From positions 200 through 9,905 of the forward strand of contig DGHJ01000122.1 in the NCBI GenBank assembly GCA_002392625.1: a stretch of 9,706 nt of DNA, given 5' to 3'. This document shows positions 1 to 6,182 of this stretch, in pieces. Position numbers and translations under genes: made by a program. Under the pieces are notes generated by a model that did not search any database, had not been told where the DNA came from, and was given only the letters and a program-made list of their open reading frames with translations. Numbering within the stretch: the first letter of the stretch is position 1; each line of letters opens with the position of its first letter. This DNA comes from Oscillospiraceae bacterium UBA3851. GTDB taxonomy: Bacteria > Bacillota > Clostridia > Oscillospirales > Oscillospiraceae.

Positions 1-746
1 CCATGGTCATGGAGCCGGAGCTGGTGGTGGCCGATGAGCCCATCTCCGCTCTGGACGTGTCCATCCGCGCCCAGGTGCTGAACCTGATGAAAAAGTTCCA
101 GCGTGAGCAGGGGCTGACCTATCTGTTCATCGCCCACGACCTGAGTATCGTCCGGTTTATCTCCGATCGCATCGGCGTTATCTACAAGGGCAACATCGTG
201 GAGGTTGCGGAAACGGAGGAGCTGTTCGACTATCCGCTCCATCCCTATACCCGCTCCCTGATCTCCGCCATTCCCATTCCCGATCCCGTGCTGGAGAAGC
301 ACAAGGTCCTCTTTACCTACGATCCTTCGATCCACGATTACAGTGAGGAGAAGCCTTCGCTGGTGAATATCGGGCATGACCACTGGATCTACGGCAACGC
401 CAAGGAGATCGAGGAATACAAGGCTGTCCGTGAGAAGAATGTGCCTCTGAAGCCGATCACCATCACCGACAACGAGGAGGAGATCGATAGAAAGATCGAG
501 GAGTCCGAGGAGCTGCACGGCGCCAACAGCATCCTGGAGCGTCCGCTCCACGATACCGGCAGCCTGTGGCTGGGCGTCCTTGCGTTTATCCTGTCGATCC
601 TCGGTTTGATCGGCGCAGCCATCTTCCGGGCGCACAATTACATCCGCAACTACAAGGTCTGTAAACGGGGGGCACTGGCCGGCCTGGCCGTCAAGTGCGG
701 AATCGTACTGCTATTCCTACTCTTCCTGTTTATAGCCACAAGGTAA
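1..746 (+). CDS. Oligopeptide/dipeptide ABC transporter ATPase, C-terminal part, with membrane tail
   Basis: This is the 3' part of an OppF/DppF-type ATPase that would power peptide import with a membrane permease pair. The reading frame is open at the left edge, so the ATG at base 3 is internal and the P-loop and signature lie outside the window. Counting from that ATG, the Walker B and D-loop are at residues 7-20 (LVVADEPISALDVS), the H-loop histidine is at about 45 (FIAHDLS), and the oligopeptide/dipeptide C-terminal motif (PLHPYTRSLISAIP) is at about 78-91. A charged region (about 100-185) follows, then two hydrophobic segments (about 188-207 and 226-245) joined by a basic loop. This tail is not usual for these otherwise peripheral ATPases. 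It faintly resembles small two-helix DUF4190-like domains. The family call is firm; the role of the tail is unknown. Confidence 0.9.
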   Translation, partial: MVMEPELVVADEPISALDVSIRAQVLNLMKKFQREQGLTYLFIAHDLSIVRFISDRIGVIYKGNIVEVAETEELFDYPLHPYTRSLISAIPIPDPVLEKHKVLFTYDPSIHDYSEEKPSLVNIGHDHWIYGNAKEIEEYKAVREKNVPLKPITITDNEEEIDRKIEESEELHGANSILERPLHDTGSLWLGVLAFILSILGLIGAAIFRAHNYIRNYKVCKRGALAGLAVKCGIVLLFLLFLFIATR

Positions 747-751
747 CAGCA

Positions 752-790
752 AAATATGCCGCCTGTCATACAAGGACAGGCGGCATATTT
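752..790 (+). terminator. Hairpin terminator after the transporter ATPase gene
   Basis: A perfect 16-bp inverted repeat (752-767 with 775-790) encloses a 7-base loop and starts 6 bases after the stop codon. The base of the stem is A/T-rich, so the 3' arm ends in ATATTT, which stands in for a T-tract. It probably ends the opp/dpp-type operon. The rest of the 747-904 gap shows no confident promoter. Confidence 0.75.
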
Positions 791-904
791 AGACCAGGCG
801 GCAGCTGCCATACGCATACTGCCGTCGTTCCACGATTGCCCTGTCACAGAGCCGCCGGACACATTCCGTGTCGATCTGTGCCGGCAGTCTGAAAGTGAGG
901 AAAC

Positions 905-2131
905 ATGTTAGGACGTAACCAGCGAGAATATGTGCCTTCTGTGCAGCATATCGATGTCCCCCAGGGCAACACAAAGAGGCGGCTGATCGCCTTTATTGCG
1001 TTTATTGCCATTGCCCTCGTGGCCTTCGGCCTGGGGATCAGCGGCGCGCTGTCCCACGGCAGCGGCTGGACGGAGATCAAGACCCGGACGGGTTCGCCGG
1101 GCTGCGGGGAGGAGTTTTCCTTTCACTACTGCCTGGATGAAAAGAACACCACAGCCCAATATCGCACGCTGACGGCTCTTTATACCACGTACTGTGAGCG
1201 GGCCGCGAACGTCTTCGGCAGCGAGAGCGCGGAGGAGATCGGCAACCTGTATACGGTGAACATCCACCCCAACGAGACAGTGCAGGTGGAGCCGGAGCTT
1301 TATAGGGCTCTGCGGCAGATCCAGCAGTATGGCAATCGCATACCGTATCTGGCCCCCCTGTACGAGAGTTACAGCAGCCTCTTCTTCTGCACCGAGGATT
1401 ACGAGACGGCGGCCTTTGACCCGGCTCAGGACCCGGAGCTGGCTGCCATCTTTTCCCAGCTGGCGTCCTTTGCAAACGATCCGGACCAGATCGACTTGAC
1501 GTTTCCAGGGGAGAATCAGGTGATGCTGCGTGTTTCACCGGCATATCTGACTTATGCCGCGGAAAACGGCGTGGAACAGTTCGTAGATTTGGGCTGGATG
1601 AAAAACGCATTTATTGCCGATATGATCGCCTCAGAGCTGCGAGCCGGAGGCTACACCCACGGCTATCTGCAGTCGTATGAGGGCTTCGGCGTCACGCTGG
1701 ATGAGACCGGCACGCAGTTTTCCATGAACGTATACGATCGGCTGGACACCGGCGCCTCCCTGGTGGCGGAGATGACCTATACAGGCCCACTGACCTATGC
1801 GTCGCTGCGCAGCTTCAGCATCAACCCCACGCTGGGGGACTGGTACTACGAGTGGGAGGATGGACGCATCGCCTCGATCTTCGTGGACCCGACAGACGGA
1901 CAGCCGAAAACCGCCTTGGACGAGCTTGTGGTCTGGTCCGGGGAGCAGAGCTGCGGCGAGCTGCTGCTGCAAACATGCCCGGTGTTTATCGCAGACCAGT
2001 TCGACGACGCGGCGCTGACAGCCGCAGGGGTGTCCTTTCTGACGGTTCAGGACCATACGATCCTCTACAACGATCCTGCCACGCAGTTTGTCGAAGTGGC
2101 GGATGGCTATACCCCACGGCAGGCAGGCTGA
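905..2131 (+). CDS. Membrane-anchored, ApbE-like protein, probably lacking catalytic residues
   Basis: This 408-residue protein starts at ATG with GTGAGG about 5 bases upstream. It has a basic stretch (KRR, 24-26), one membrane helix at about 27-49 and a large C-terminal domain predicted to lie outside the cell. The order of motifs recalls ApbE, which attaches FMN to Thr/Ser of exported flavoproteins. VEPELYRALRQIQQYG matches the ApbE helix near the flavin site. VDLGWMKNAFIADMIASEL (227-245) sits where ApbE has LDLGGIAKGYAADRVAELL. VDPTDGQP (327-334) sits where it has the DPRTGRP-like motif. SCGELLLQTCPVF (349-361) sits where it has an ADALxTALF Mg-binding motif. The Gly-rich GGIAKG is broken and the Mg-binding Asp of ADALxT appears replaced, so catalysis is doubtful. 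This rests on motif reading, not a search. It could instead be an unrelated Oscillospiraceae-specific protein. It stands alone, between a terminator and a convergent gene. Confidence 0.6.
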   Translation: MLGRNQREYVPSVQHIDVPQGNTKRRLIAFIAFIAIALVAFGLGISGALSHGSGWTEIKTRTGSPGCGEEFSFHYCLDEKNTTAQYRTLTALYTTYCERAANVFGSESAEEIGNLYTVNIHPNETVQVEPELYRALRQIQQYGNRIPYLAPLYESYSSLFFCTEDYETAAFDPAQDPELAAIFSQLASFANDPDQIDLTFPGENQVMLRVSPAYLTYAAENGVEQFVDLGWMKNAFIADMIASELRAGGYTHGYLQSYEGFGVTLDETGTQFSMNVYDRLDTGASLVAEMTYTGPLTYASLRSFSINPTLGDWYYEWEDGRIASIFVDPTDGQPKTALDELVVWSGEQSCGELLLQTCPVFIADQFDDAALTAAGVSFLTVQDHTILYNDPATQFVEVADGYTPRQAG

Positions 2132-2210
2132 CCCGGCATTTTCCGGGGGCGTCTTGTTATAAGCCGGGGAGATTGAACTGCAAGATCCAGTAATTATATT
2201 TCCAACCAAT

Positions 2211-2262
2211 AAGGAGAAATCCGAACACAGTCCCGATCGGGACCGTGTTCGGATTTCTCCTT
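2211..2262. terminator. Long shared hairpin terminator between convergent genes
   Basis: An 18-bp perfect stem (2211-2228 with 2245-2262) continues, after one A/C mismatch, into the palindrome GTCCCGATCGGGAC at 2230-2243. On the + strand it is followed by TTTT (2262-2265), so it should end the ApbE-like gene. On the - strand the downstream sequence is only moderately T-rich, yet the position just past the ABC-F stop suits a bidirectional terminator. Apart from this hairpin I see nothing in 2132-2349. Confidence 0.8.
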
Positions 2263-2349
2263 TTTAGATTCAATCAGGAATGAGATACGCAGATTCTGCC
2301 GTCGAGGAACACTGGCTCATCAGGCTTATCCGTGCCGCGGACAGCAACA

Positions 2350-3894
2350 TCAGCCCGTTCGCGTCAGCCCATCTTCTGACAAGGTAAATACCTTGTCAGC
2401 GACCTCGGCCAAATACTTTCGGTCGTGGGATACGCTGATGATGGCGCCGGGAAAGGAGCGCAGCAGGGTGCGAACCTCCGGCCCGGAGAGGGGGGAGAAA
2501 TTGCGGGTCGGCTCGTCCAGCAGCAGCACGTTGGCGCCGCTGAGGCTTATGCGCAGCAGCAACAGCTTGGCCTTCTGCCCACCGGACAGCTCCCGGATGG
2601 GGTGGAACATCTCCTGGGCGGTATAGCGCATGGAGCCAAGATAGGTCCGCACCGCGGTGACCGCCTCCTTGTCGCCGGAAGGGGCCAGAAAGTCAATGGG
2701 GGTCTCGTCCAGCTCCAGCAGCTCCTCGTAGTCCTGGGGCATGTAGCAAACGCTCAGGTCGGCCCGCTCGGCCAGCTCGTCACGGATGCGGCGCAGCAGG
2801 GTGGTCTTGCCGGCGCCGTTGCGGCCGGTGAGGCAGATCTTCTCCGGCCCACGCACGGTAAGAGACACATTCCGGGCCAGCACCGCGCCATCCGGGCGCG
2901 TCAGGACAGGGAGGGAGAGCTCCAGCACCGTCTTATTCCGTGGGATAGCCTGCTGGCCGTGGAACTTCACCAGGATCGCCAGCTCCCGCTCCGGAAACTC
3001 CGTCATCTGCTCGTGCTCACGCTCATAGCGCCGCCGGAGCGACATGACGTTTGCCATTTTCTTCTTCAGCAGCCGCCCGCTGTGGGGGTCCTGGCGGGAG
3101 ACGGCGTTTTGCTGATACTCCACCTTCTGCTGAATACGCTGGAATTTCTCCAGGGCGATCCGCTCCTGCCGCCGCTCGTTCAGGGCCTGCTGGGCCTGCT
3201 TTTCAAAGCCTGCCTCCCGCTCAGCGGCGAACTGCCGGAAGGGCACGTTGGCCACGGTCCAGCGGGTGGCACGCTTGCCCCGCAGCTGCTCCAGCAGGAT
3301 AACGCGGTTGGCAGTGGCCTCAATGAGTGTCTCGTCGTGGGAGATGAACAGCACCGCGCCGGGGAAGTCCCGGATCAGCTCCTCCATCCACGAGAGCGTG
3401 TCGGTATCCACGTCGTTGGACGGCTCGTCCAGCAGCCATACGTCGCACTTTTCAAGCATCAGCCGGGCCATTTGAATCTTCACCTTCTCGCCGCCGGAGA
3501 GGGTGCCCATGAGCTGCTCGCTGAAGCACACGTCATCATCCAGCCCCAGCCGGGCCAGGAGCTGCTGCCGCTCCCGGACATCCTGCTCCCAGAAGGCGTC
3601 CATGTCGCTGAAAAACGCGTATACGGTTTTTTTCTTGTCCGGCTCCGGCAATTCCTGGGGCAGATACCCCAGCTTTTCCCCTTGGTCGGAGCGGCTGCCT
3701 GTGGCCTCGGCGTAGCCCTCGATCATGGCCGGATCGAAGATCCACTTGAGCAGGGTGGACTTGCCGTTGCCCTCCTCGCCCACGATCACCGCCTTGTCGC
3801 CGCGGCTGAGCACCAGCTGGAAGTCCTCCAGCAGGGGGTGGAGGTCCTTGCGGTGCCGTATGGTCAGATTCTTGATCTGTATCGTTGTGATCAC
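2350..3894 (-). CDS. ABC-F family ATPase, probable ribosome-associated antibiotic-resistance or translation factor
   Basis: Two fused ABC ATPase domains without membrane segments mark an ABC-F protein, a family that binds the ribosomal E site. Numbered from the GTG at 3894 (514 aa), domain 1 has Walker A GEEGNGKS (39-46), signature LSGGE (132-136), Walker B LLDEPSND (154-161) and H-loop SHDE (185-188). A basic, Gln/Arg-rich linker (about 207-322) corresponds to the P-site tRNA interaction motif region. Domain 2 has GRNGAGKT (357-364), LSGGQ (436-440), LLLDEPT (457-463) and SHD (489-491). The second D-loop reads RNFSPLSG instead of the usual NHLD-type sequence. The frame stays open up to a TTG at 3918, but that codon lies in the U-tract of the attenuator, so a start inside 3882-3894 is more likely. 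The attenuator-like leader favours an antibiotic-resistance ABC-F, but the drug class cannot be told from sequence. Confidence 0.9.
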   Translation of the reverse strand: MITTIQIKNLTIRHRKDLHPLLEDFQLVLSRGDKAVIVGEEGNGKSTLLKWIFDPAMIEGYAEATGSRSDQGEKLGYLPQELPEPDKKKTVYAFFSDMDAFWEQDVRERQQLLARLGLDDDVCFSEQLMGTLSGGEKVKIQMARLMLEKCDVWLLDEPSNDVDTDTLSWMEELIRDFPGAVLFISHDETLIEATANRVILLEQLRGKRATRWTVANVPFRQFAAEREAGFEKQAQQALNERRQERIALEKFQRIQQKVEYQQNAVSRQDPHSGRLLKKKMANVMSLRRRYEREHEQMTEFPERELAILVKFHGQQAIPRNKTVLELSLPVLTRPDGAVLARNVSLTVRGPEKICLTGRNGAGKTTLLRRIRDELAERADLSVCYMPQDYEELLELDETPIDFLAPSGDKEAVTAVRTYLGSMRYTAQEMFHPIRELSGGQKAKLLLLRISLSGANVLLLDEPTRNFSPLSGPEVRTLLRSFPGAIISVSHDRKYLAEVADKVFTLSEDGLTRTG

Positions 3895-3897
3895 CTC
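3889..3897 (-). promoter_or_regulatory. Very strong Shine-Dalgarno (GAGGTGATC) of the ABC-F gene
   Basis: On the - strand, bases 3897-3889 read GAGGTGATC, a full match to the 16S rRNA 3' end. AGAAAG lies two bases further upstream and extends the complementarity. The GTG within this motif (3894-3892) is the only standard start codon nearby, but it overlaps the site. Codons at normal spacing downstream are ACG (3885) and ATA (3882). The actual start is therefore uncertain. Confidence 0.6.
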
Positions 3898-3918
3898 GTC
3901 TTTCTGCCCAACGAACAA

Positions 3919-3948
3919 AGGGATCCGTCCGCATGCGGACAGATCCCT
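3919..3948 (-). terminator. Attenuator hairpin in the leader of the ABC-F gene
   Basis: On the - strand, AGGGATCTGTCCG pairs with CGGACGGATCCCT around a CATG loop. This gives a 13-bp stem with a single U-G wobble. It is followed by TTGTTCGTT, so the run after the stem is U-rich. It lies about 190 bases after the predicted transcription start and about 20 bases before the Shine-Dalgarno, where a regulatory terminator would sit. Its 5' arm (3936-3945) can alternatively pair with the upstream segment 4006-4016, which would disrupt it. Confidence 0.65.
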
Positions 3949-3997
3949 ATAAACCCCTATACGACGGCCTGCGTGGGCAGATAAACGCCTTTGAGGG

Positions 3998-4089
3998 CAA
4001 CAGATGATCTGATCCGGCGCACGCAGACGTCACCCCCGTCCAGGGGTGTATGTTTTCATCTTCTGCATGGTTGGATCGGTCATCTGTTG
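3998..4089 (-). promoter_or_regulatory. Competing RNA pairing elements of the ABC-F leader
   Basis: On the - strand, segment 1 (4089-4073, CAACAGATGACCGATCC) lies over the end of the first leader ORF and the start of the second. Segment 2 (4015-3998, GGATCAGATCATCTGTTG) is complementary to it: a 10-bp perfect helix, a 2x3 internal loop, then 5 bp. Segment 2 extended by one base also matches the 5' arm of the attenuator hairpin (GATCTG/CAGATC plus TCCG/CGGA with one bulged base). Segment 2 therefore has two alternative partners. A ribosome sitting on segment 1 would free segment 2 to act as an antiterminator. Two further stems are possible: 3969-3975 with 4020-4026 (7 bp), and 4031-4036 with 4043-4048 (6 bp). 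Complementarity is seen directly; the switch is inferred. Confidence 0.55.
4030..4083 (-). CDS. Second leader ORF (17 aa) upstream of the ABC-F gene
   Basis: An ATG at 4083 overlaps the stop codon of the first leader ORF in the arrangement ATGA, a typical translational coupling. It encodes MTDPTMQKMKTYTPGRG and ends at TGA 4030-4032. There is no separate strong ribosome binding site, so it would depend on re-initiation after the first ORF. Its last codons lie in a small hairpin (4031-4048). It may be a regulatory peptide or chance. Confidence 0.3.
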   Translation of the reverse strand: MTDPTMQKMKTYTPGRG

Positions 4090-4094
4090 ATCAT
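4080..4094 (-). CDS. Leader ORF MINR upstream of the ABC-F gene
   Basis: ATG ATC AAC AGA TGA encodes the four-residue peptide MINR. The Shine-Dalgarno GAGGGTG (4106-4100) lies 5 bases upstream of the ATG, and the ORF begins about 40 bases after the predicted transcription start. Very short upstream ORFs are established regulators of erm and ABC-F resistance genes, where drug-stalled ribosomes change leader folding. Its codons overlap pairing segment 1, as that model requires. Such a short ORF can also arise by chance; its spacing and context support it. Confidence 0.45.
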   Translation of the reverse strand: MINR

Positions 4095-4141
4095 GTTTTC
4101 ACCCTCGCGCTGATTCCGCGCGCCTTTCCGTTTCTGCGTCC

Positions 4142-4170
4142 ATTATACAGGCAGAGATGTCGCCTGTCAA
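4142..4170 (-). promoter_or_regulatory. Consensus sigma-A promoter of the ABC-F leader
   Basis: On the - strand TTGACA (4170-4165), a 17-base spacer and TATAAT (4147-4142) match both hexamers of the housekeeping consensus perfectly. Transcription should start near 4135. That leaves a leader of about 240 bases before the ABC-F coding region, far longer than a ribosome binding site needs. Confidence 0.88.
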
Positions 4171-4200
4171 TGGGAAAGCGTGCTCCGGCCGGTGCGACAC

Positions 4201-4229
4201 TTGACATTTTGCCGCGTTCATCGTACAAT
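4201..4229 (+). promoter_or_regulatory. Sigma-A promoter of the divergent lipoprotein gene
   Basis: TTGACA (4201-4206), a 17-base spacer and TACAAT (4224-4229) differ from consensus at one position. The predicted start near 4236 gives a 5' UTR of about 40 bases. The -35 box lies 30 bases from the -35 box of the opposing ABC-F promoter, so the two may share regulation or DNA-binding proteins. Confidence 0.85.
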
Positions 4230-4277
4230 AGCCCCCACAGGCGGACGGTTGTGTTCTGCTTGAAGGAGGATCGATGC

Positions 4278-5144
4278 ATGACGAAGAGGATCATTGCCAT
4301 CATCATGGCTTTTATCATAACGCTGTCACTGTCCGGGTGCGGAAAAAGCGCCGCGGTGAAAGAGGCGGAGCGCCTCATCAGCGCCATCGGCGCCGTCACC
4401 GCTGAGAGCGCCGAAGCGGTGGAGGCCGCCGAGGCGGCATATGACGCGCTGAGCGAGACGGAAAAGAGTACTGTGAAAAACTACGACGAGCTGGAAAATG
4501 CCCGTCAAGAGCTGGACAGGTTACAACTGGAATCGCTCCGGGCGTCTTTGGTGGGTACCTGGAAGCTGGAGCTGGACGTGACGGAGGCGGTGTCCGACAA
4601 GCTCACGCCCCAGTTCTCGGATCAAGGGATATCCTTTGCCGACTATCTGGAGCCGTGTATGCTGCGGCTGACGCTGGAGCTGACGGCGGACGGCGTCTAC
4701 CGTCTGACAGCCGATGAAGCCACCATGGAGCAGACGCGGCAGCGGCTGCTGGAGGCCGCAACAGCGTGCACAGAGGCGTATATGCTGCGCGGCATCGCCG
4801 ACACGCTGCAGGAGACCGGCGTGGAGGGAGACTTCTCCACCCGCGAGGGGATCGAAGCCGCCATGGGAAAGACGCTGGAGGAGATCCTGCAATCGACGCT
4901 GGGCATGGGCCTGAACGAGTACGCGGCCCGCACCGTTGAGGACGTATTTGCGCTTCCCGCCGGAGTCGGCACGGAGGGCCGTTACCTGGTGCAGCCGGAC
5001 ACGCTGTACCTGTCAAACGACACGGAGCTGGCGCCGGACGGCACGGTGTCGGCAGGCTTCACCCTGGATGGCGACGAGCTGACCCTGGACGTGGAGCAGA
5101 TCGTCTTCGATCTGCCCAGCCTGGTGTTTCACCGCGCAGGTTGA
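4278..5144 (+). CDS. Lipoprotein with helical FIVAR-like segment, function unknown
   Basis: This is a 288-residue exported lipoprotein. ATG 4278 is chosen because AAGGAGG (4263-4269) lies 8 bases upstream and a signal peptide follows at once. The frame is open further upstream, but that extension crosses the promoter and is not credible. MTKR, a hydrophobic stretch and LSGC place the lipidated Cys at 21. Residues about 27-80 resemble the helical repeats found singly or in tandem in clostridial surface proteins (a VTxES..AVEAAEAAYDALSETEK pattern, then VKNYDELENA). From about 90 a VGTWKLELD start and alternating strands suggest a lipocalin-like or other beta-rich domain of unknown role, with a helical insert at about 145-225. 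Its own promoter and a hairpin after the stop make it monocistronic. Confidence 0.85.
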   Translation: MTKRIIAIIMAFIITLSLSGCGKSAAVKEAERLISAIGAVTAESAEAVEAAEAAYDALSETEKSTVKNYDELENARQELDRLQLESLRASLVGTWKLELDVTEAVSDKLTPQFSDQGISFADYLEPCMLRLTLELTADGVYRLTADEATMEQTRQRLLEAATACTEAYMLRGIADTLQETGVEGDFSTREGIEAAMGKTLEEILQSTLGMGLNEYAARTVEDVFALPAGVGTEGRYLVQPDTLYLSNDTELAPDGTVSAGFTLDGDELTLDVEQIVFDLPSLVFHRAG

Positions 5145-5163
5145 CATTGAAGATCAAAAGGAG

Positions 5164-5195
5164 CAAGGGCTTTCGCTGTGCGGCGAAAGCCCTTG
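5164..5195. terminator. Bidirectional hairpin terminator between convergent genes
   Basis: A perfect 13-bp stem (CAAGGGCTTTCGC, 5164-5176, with 5183-5195) has a 6-base loop. On the - strand it is followed by GCTCCTTTTGATC, giving a T-run that suits the leftward operon. On the + strand it ends in TTGTTGTC, also U-rich enough for the lipoprotein gene. It lies 20 bases after one stop codon and 18 after the other. Confidence 0.8.
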
Positions 5196-5213
5196 TTGTC
5201 ATGTCAGGCCGGC

Positions 5214-6170
5214 TTATTTCGTTTTTGTGTTGAAGGCGACGCAGAGGGCGGCTGTGAACAACCCGGACAGAAGGATCACCAGCAGGTCCGCCGGCGCCAG
5301 CACCAGCGCGCCCAGCCCATCGAAGAAGAAGCCGGAACCGAAGCGGTACAGGTGTCCGCTGAGCAGTATCAGTTCCCCGGCATACATGGCGCAAGTGACG
5401 GCCACAGCGGCCAGAGACGGTACCAGAATGGAGAGAACGGGCCGCTTTCCCAGCAGCAGCGAGCCGACGAAGACGCCTATCGTGACGCCCAGCAGGATAA
5501 AGAAAAAGGCCATCAGCGCCGCGGAGCGAGGAGACACGGTCAGCTCGCCGGTGCGGTAGAAGGCGGTGAAGCAGGCCCAGATGCACATGCCCAGAAAGGC
5601 CAGCGCCGTGACGGTCTGAACGGTCAGCGACTGCTTTCGCGCCGTATCTCCGGTGCGGACCGTTTTGGCAAAGCCATAAATCACGTTCAGCAGGGATACG
5701 ATGATGACCACGGAGATCAGGTAGAAGTGGAGCTTGAAGGCGGGGCTGTAGCCCCCCAGCAGCACGTCCACCGCCTCCCACACGCGGGTCTGGTATTGCT
5801 CCGGCGGGACGTAGCACAGGGCCATCTGCCAGCTCTCCAGGGGCAGCAGCTCGGTGGTCAGCACCAGCACCTTTGTCTCCATCAGTCGCTCCAGGGCGAA
5901 GAACACAGCCGTGGAGAACAGCCCGCCCAGCAGCAGATCCCACTTCCTGGAGATCCGCTGGAACAGCGGCAGCAGCAGCGTGCCCAGGATCAGCGCGGCG
6001 GCGATGGGGGTGTAGGGGATCACGTATTTGGGATAGCTCTCTATGGGCACGGCGCCGTTGTGAGCCGTTTCAGCGGCCACATGCACGCCCATATAGATGG
6101 GGTAGGCGCAAGCCAGGATCACCAGCGCCAGCATCAAAAGCCAAAAACGGCGGTATTTCTTTTCATTCAT
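5214..6170 (-). CDS. Polytopic membrane protein of the BlaI/BlaR1-like operon, unknown function
   Basis: The 318-residue product has about eight hydrophobic segments, at roughly 9-27, 53-71, 77-95, 147-167, 185-205, 215-239, 245-269 and 290-311, and a short basic N-terminus. I see no ATPase, protease or transporter signature. A hydrophilic stretch at about 97-145 (including PPEQYQTRVWE) falls between helices and may be an extracytoplasmic loop. The ATG at 6170 has GAGGGGG upstream, and only 12 bases separate it from the preceding stop, so it is the last gene of the operon. It could be an uncharacterised permease or an ABC-2-like membrane subunit, but no partner ATPase is present. Membrane location is secure; function is not. 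Confidence 0.82.
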   Translation of the reverse strand: MNEKKYRRFWLLMLALVILACAYPIYMGVHVAAETAHNGAVPIESYPKYVIPYTPIAAALILGTLLLPLFQRISRKWDLLLGGLFSTAVFFALERLMETKVLVLTTELLPLESWQMALCYVPPEQYQTRVWEAVDVLLGGYSPAFKLHFYLISVVIIVSLLNVIYGFAKTVRTGDTARKQSLTVQTVTALAFLGMCIWACFTAFYRTGELTVSPRSAALMAFFFILLGVTIGVFVGSLLLGKRPVLSILVPSLAAVAVTCAMYAGELILLSGHLYRFGSGFFFDGLGALVLAPADLLVILLSGLFTAALCVAFNTKTK

Positions 6171-6182
6171 AGTGCAGCCCCC

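Noticed and set aside
835..863. Promoter TTGCCC-17-ACACAT before the ApbE-like gene
   Set aside because: The -10 match is too weak to claim. The gene surely needs a promoter in 791-904, but I cannot place it.
3916..3918. TTG as the start of the ABC-F gene
   Set aside because: It lies in the U-tract of the attenuator hairpin and has no usable ribosome binding site. The strong site is further downstream.
2425..3984. Long + strand open frame (519 codons) opposite the ABC-F gene
   Set aside because: It is antisense to a gene with every ABC-F motif, has no ribosome binding site, and is a low-complexity Leu/Gln/Gly/His-rich product typical of a GC-rich shadow frame.
3889..4135. Metabolite riboswitch upstream of the ABC-F gene
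   Set aside because: I see no known riboswitch core. The short ORFs and the pairing with the ORF segment fit ribosome-mediated attenuation better.
4050..4277. N-terminal extension of the lipoprotein to the ATG at 4050
   Set aside because: It would run through the leader of the opposite gene and both promoters. The ATG at 4278 has an excellent ribosome binding site followed directly by a lipoprotein signal peptide.
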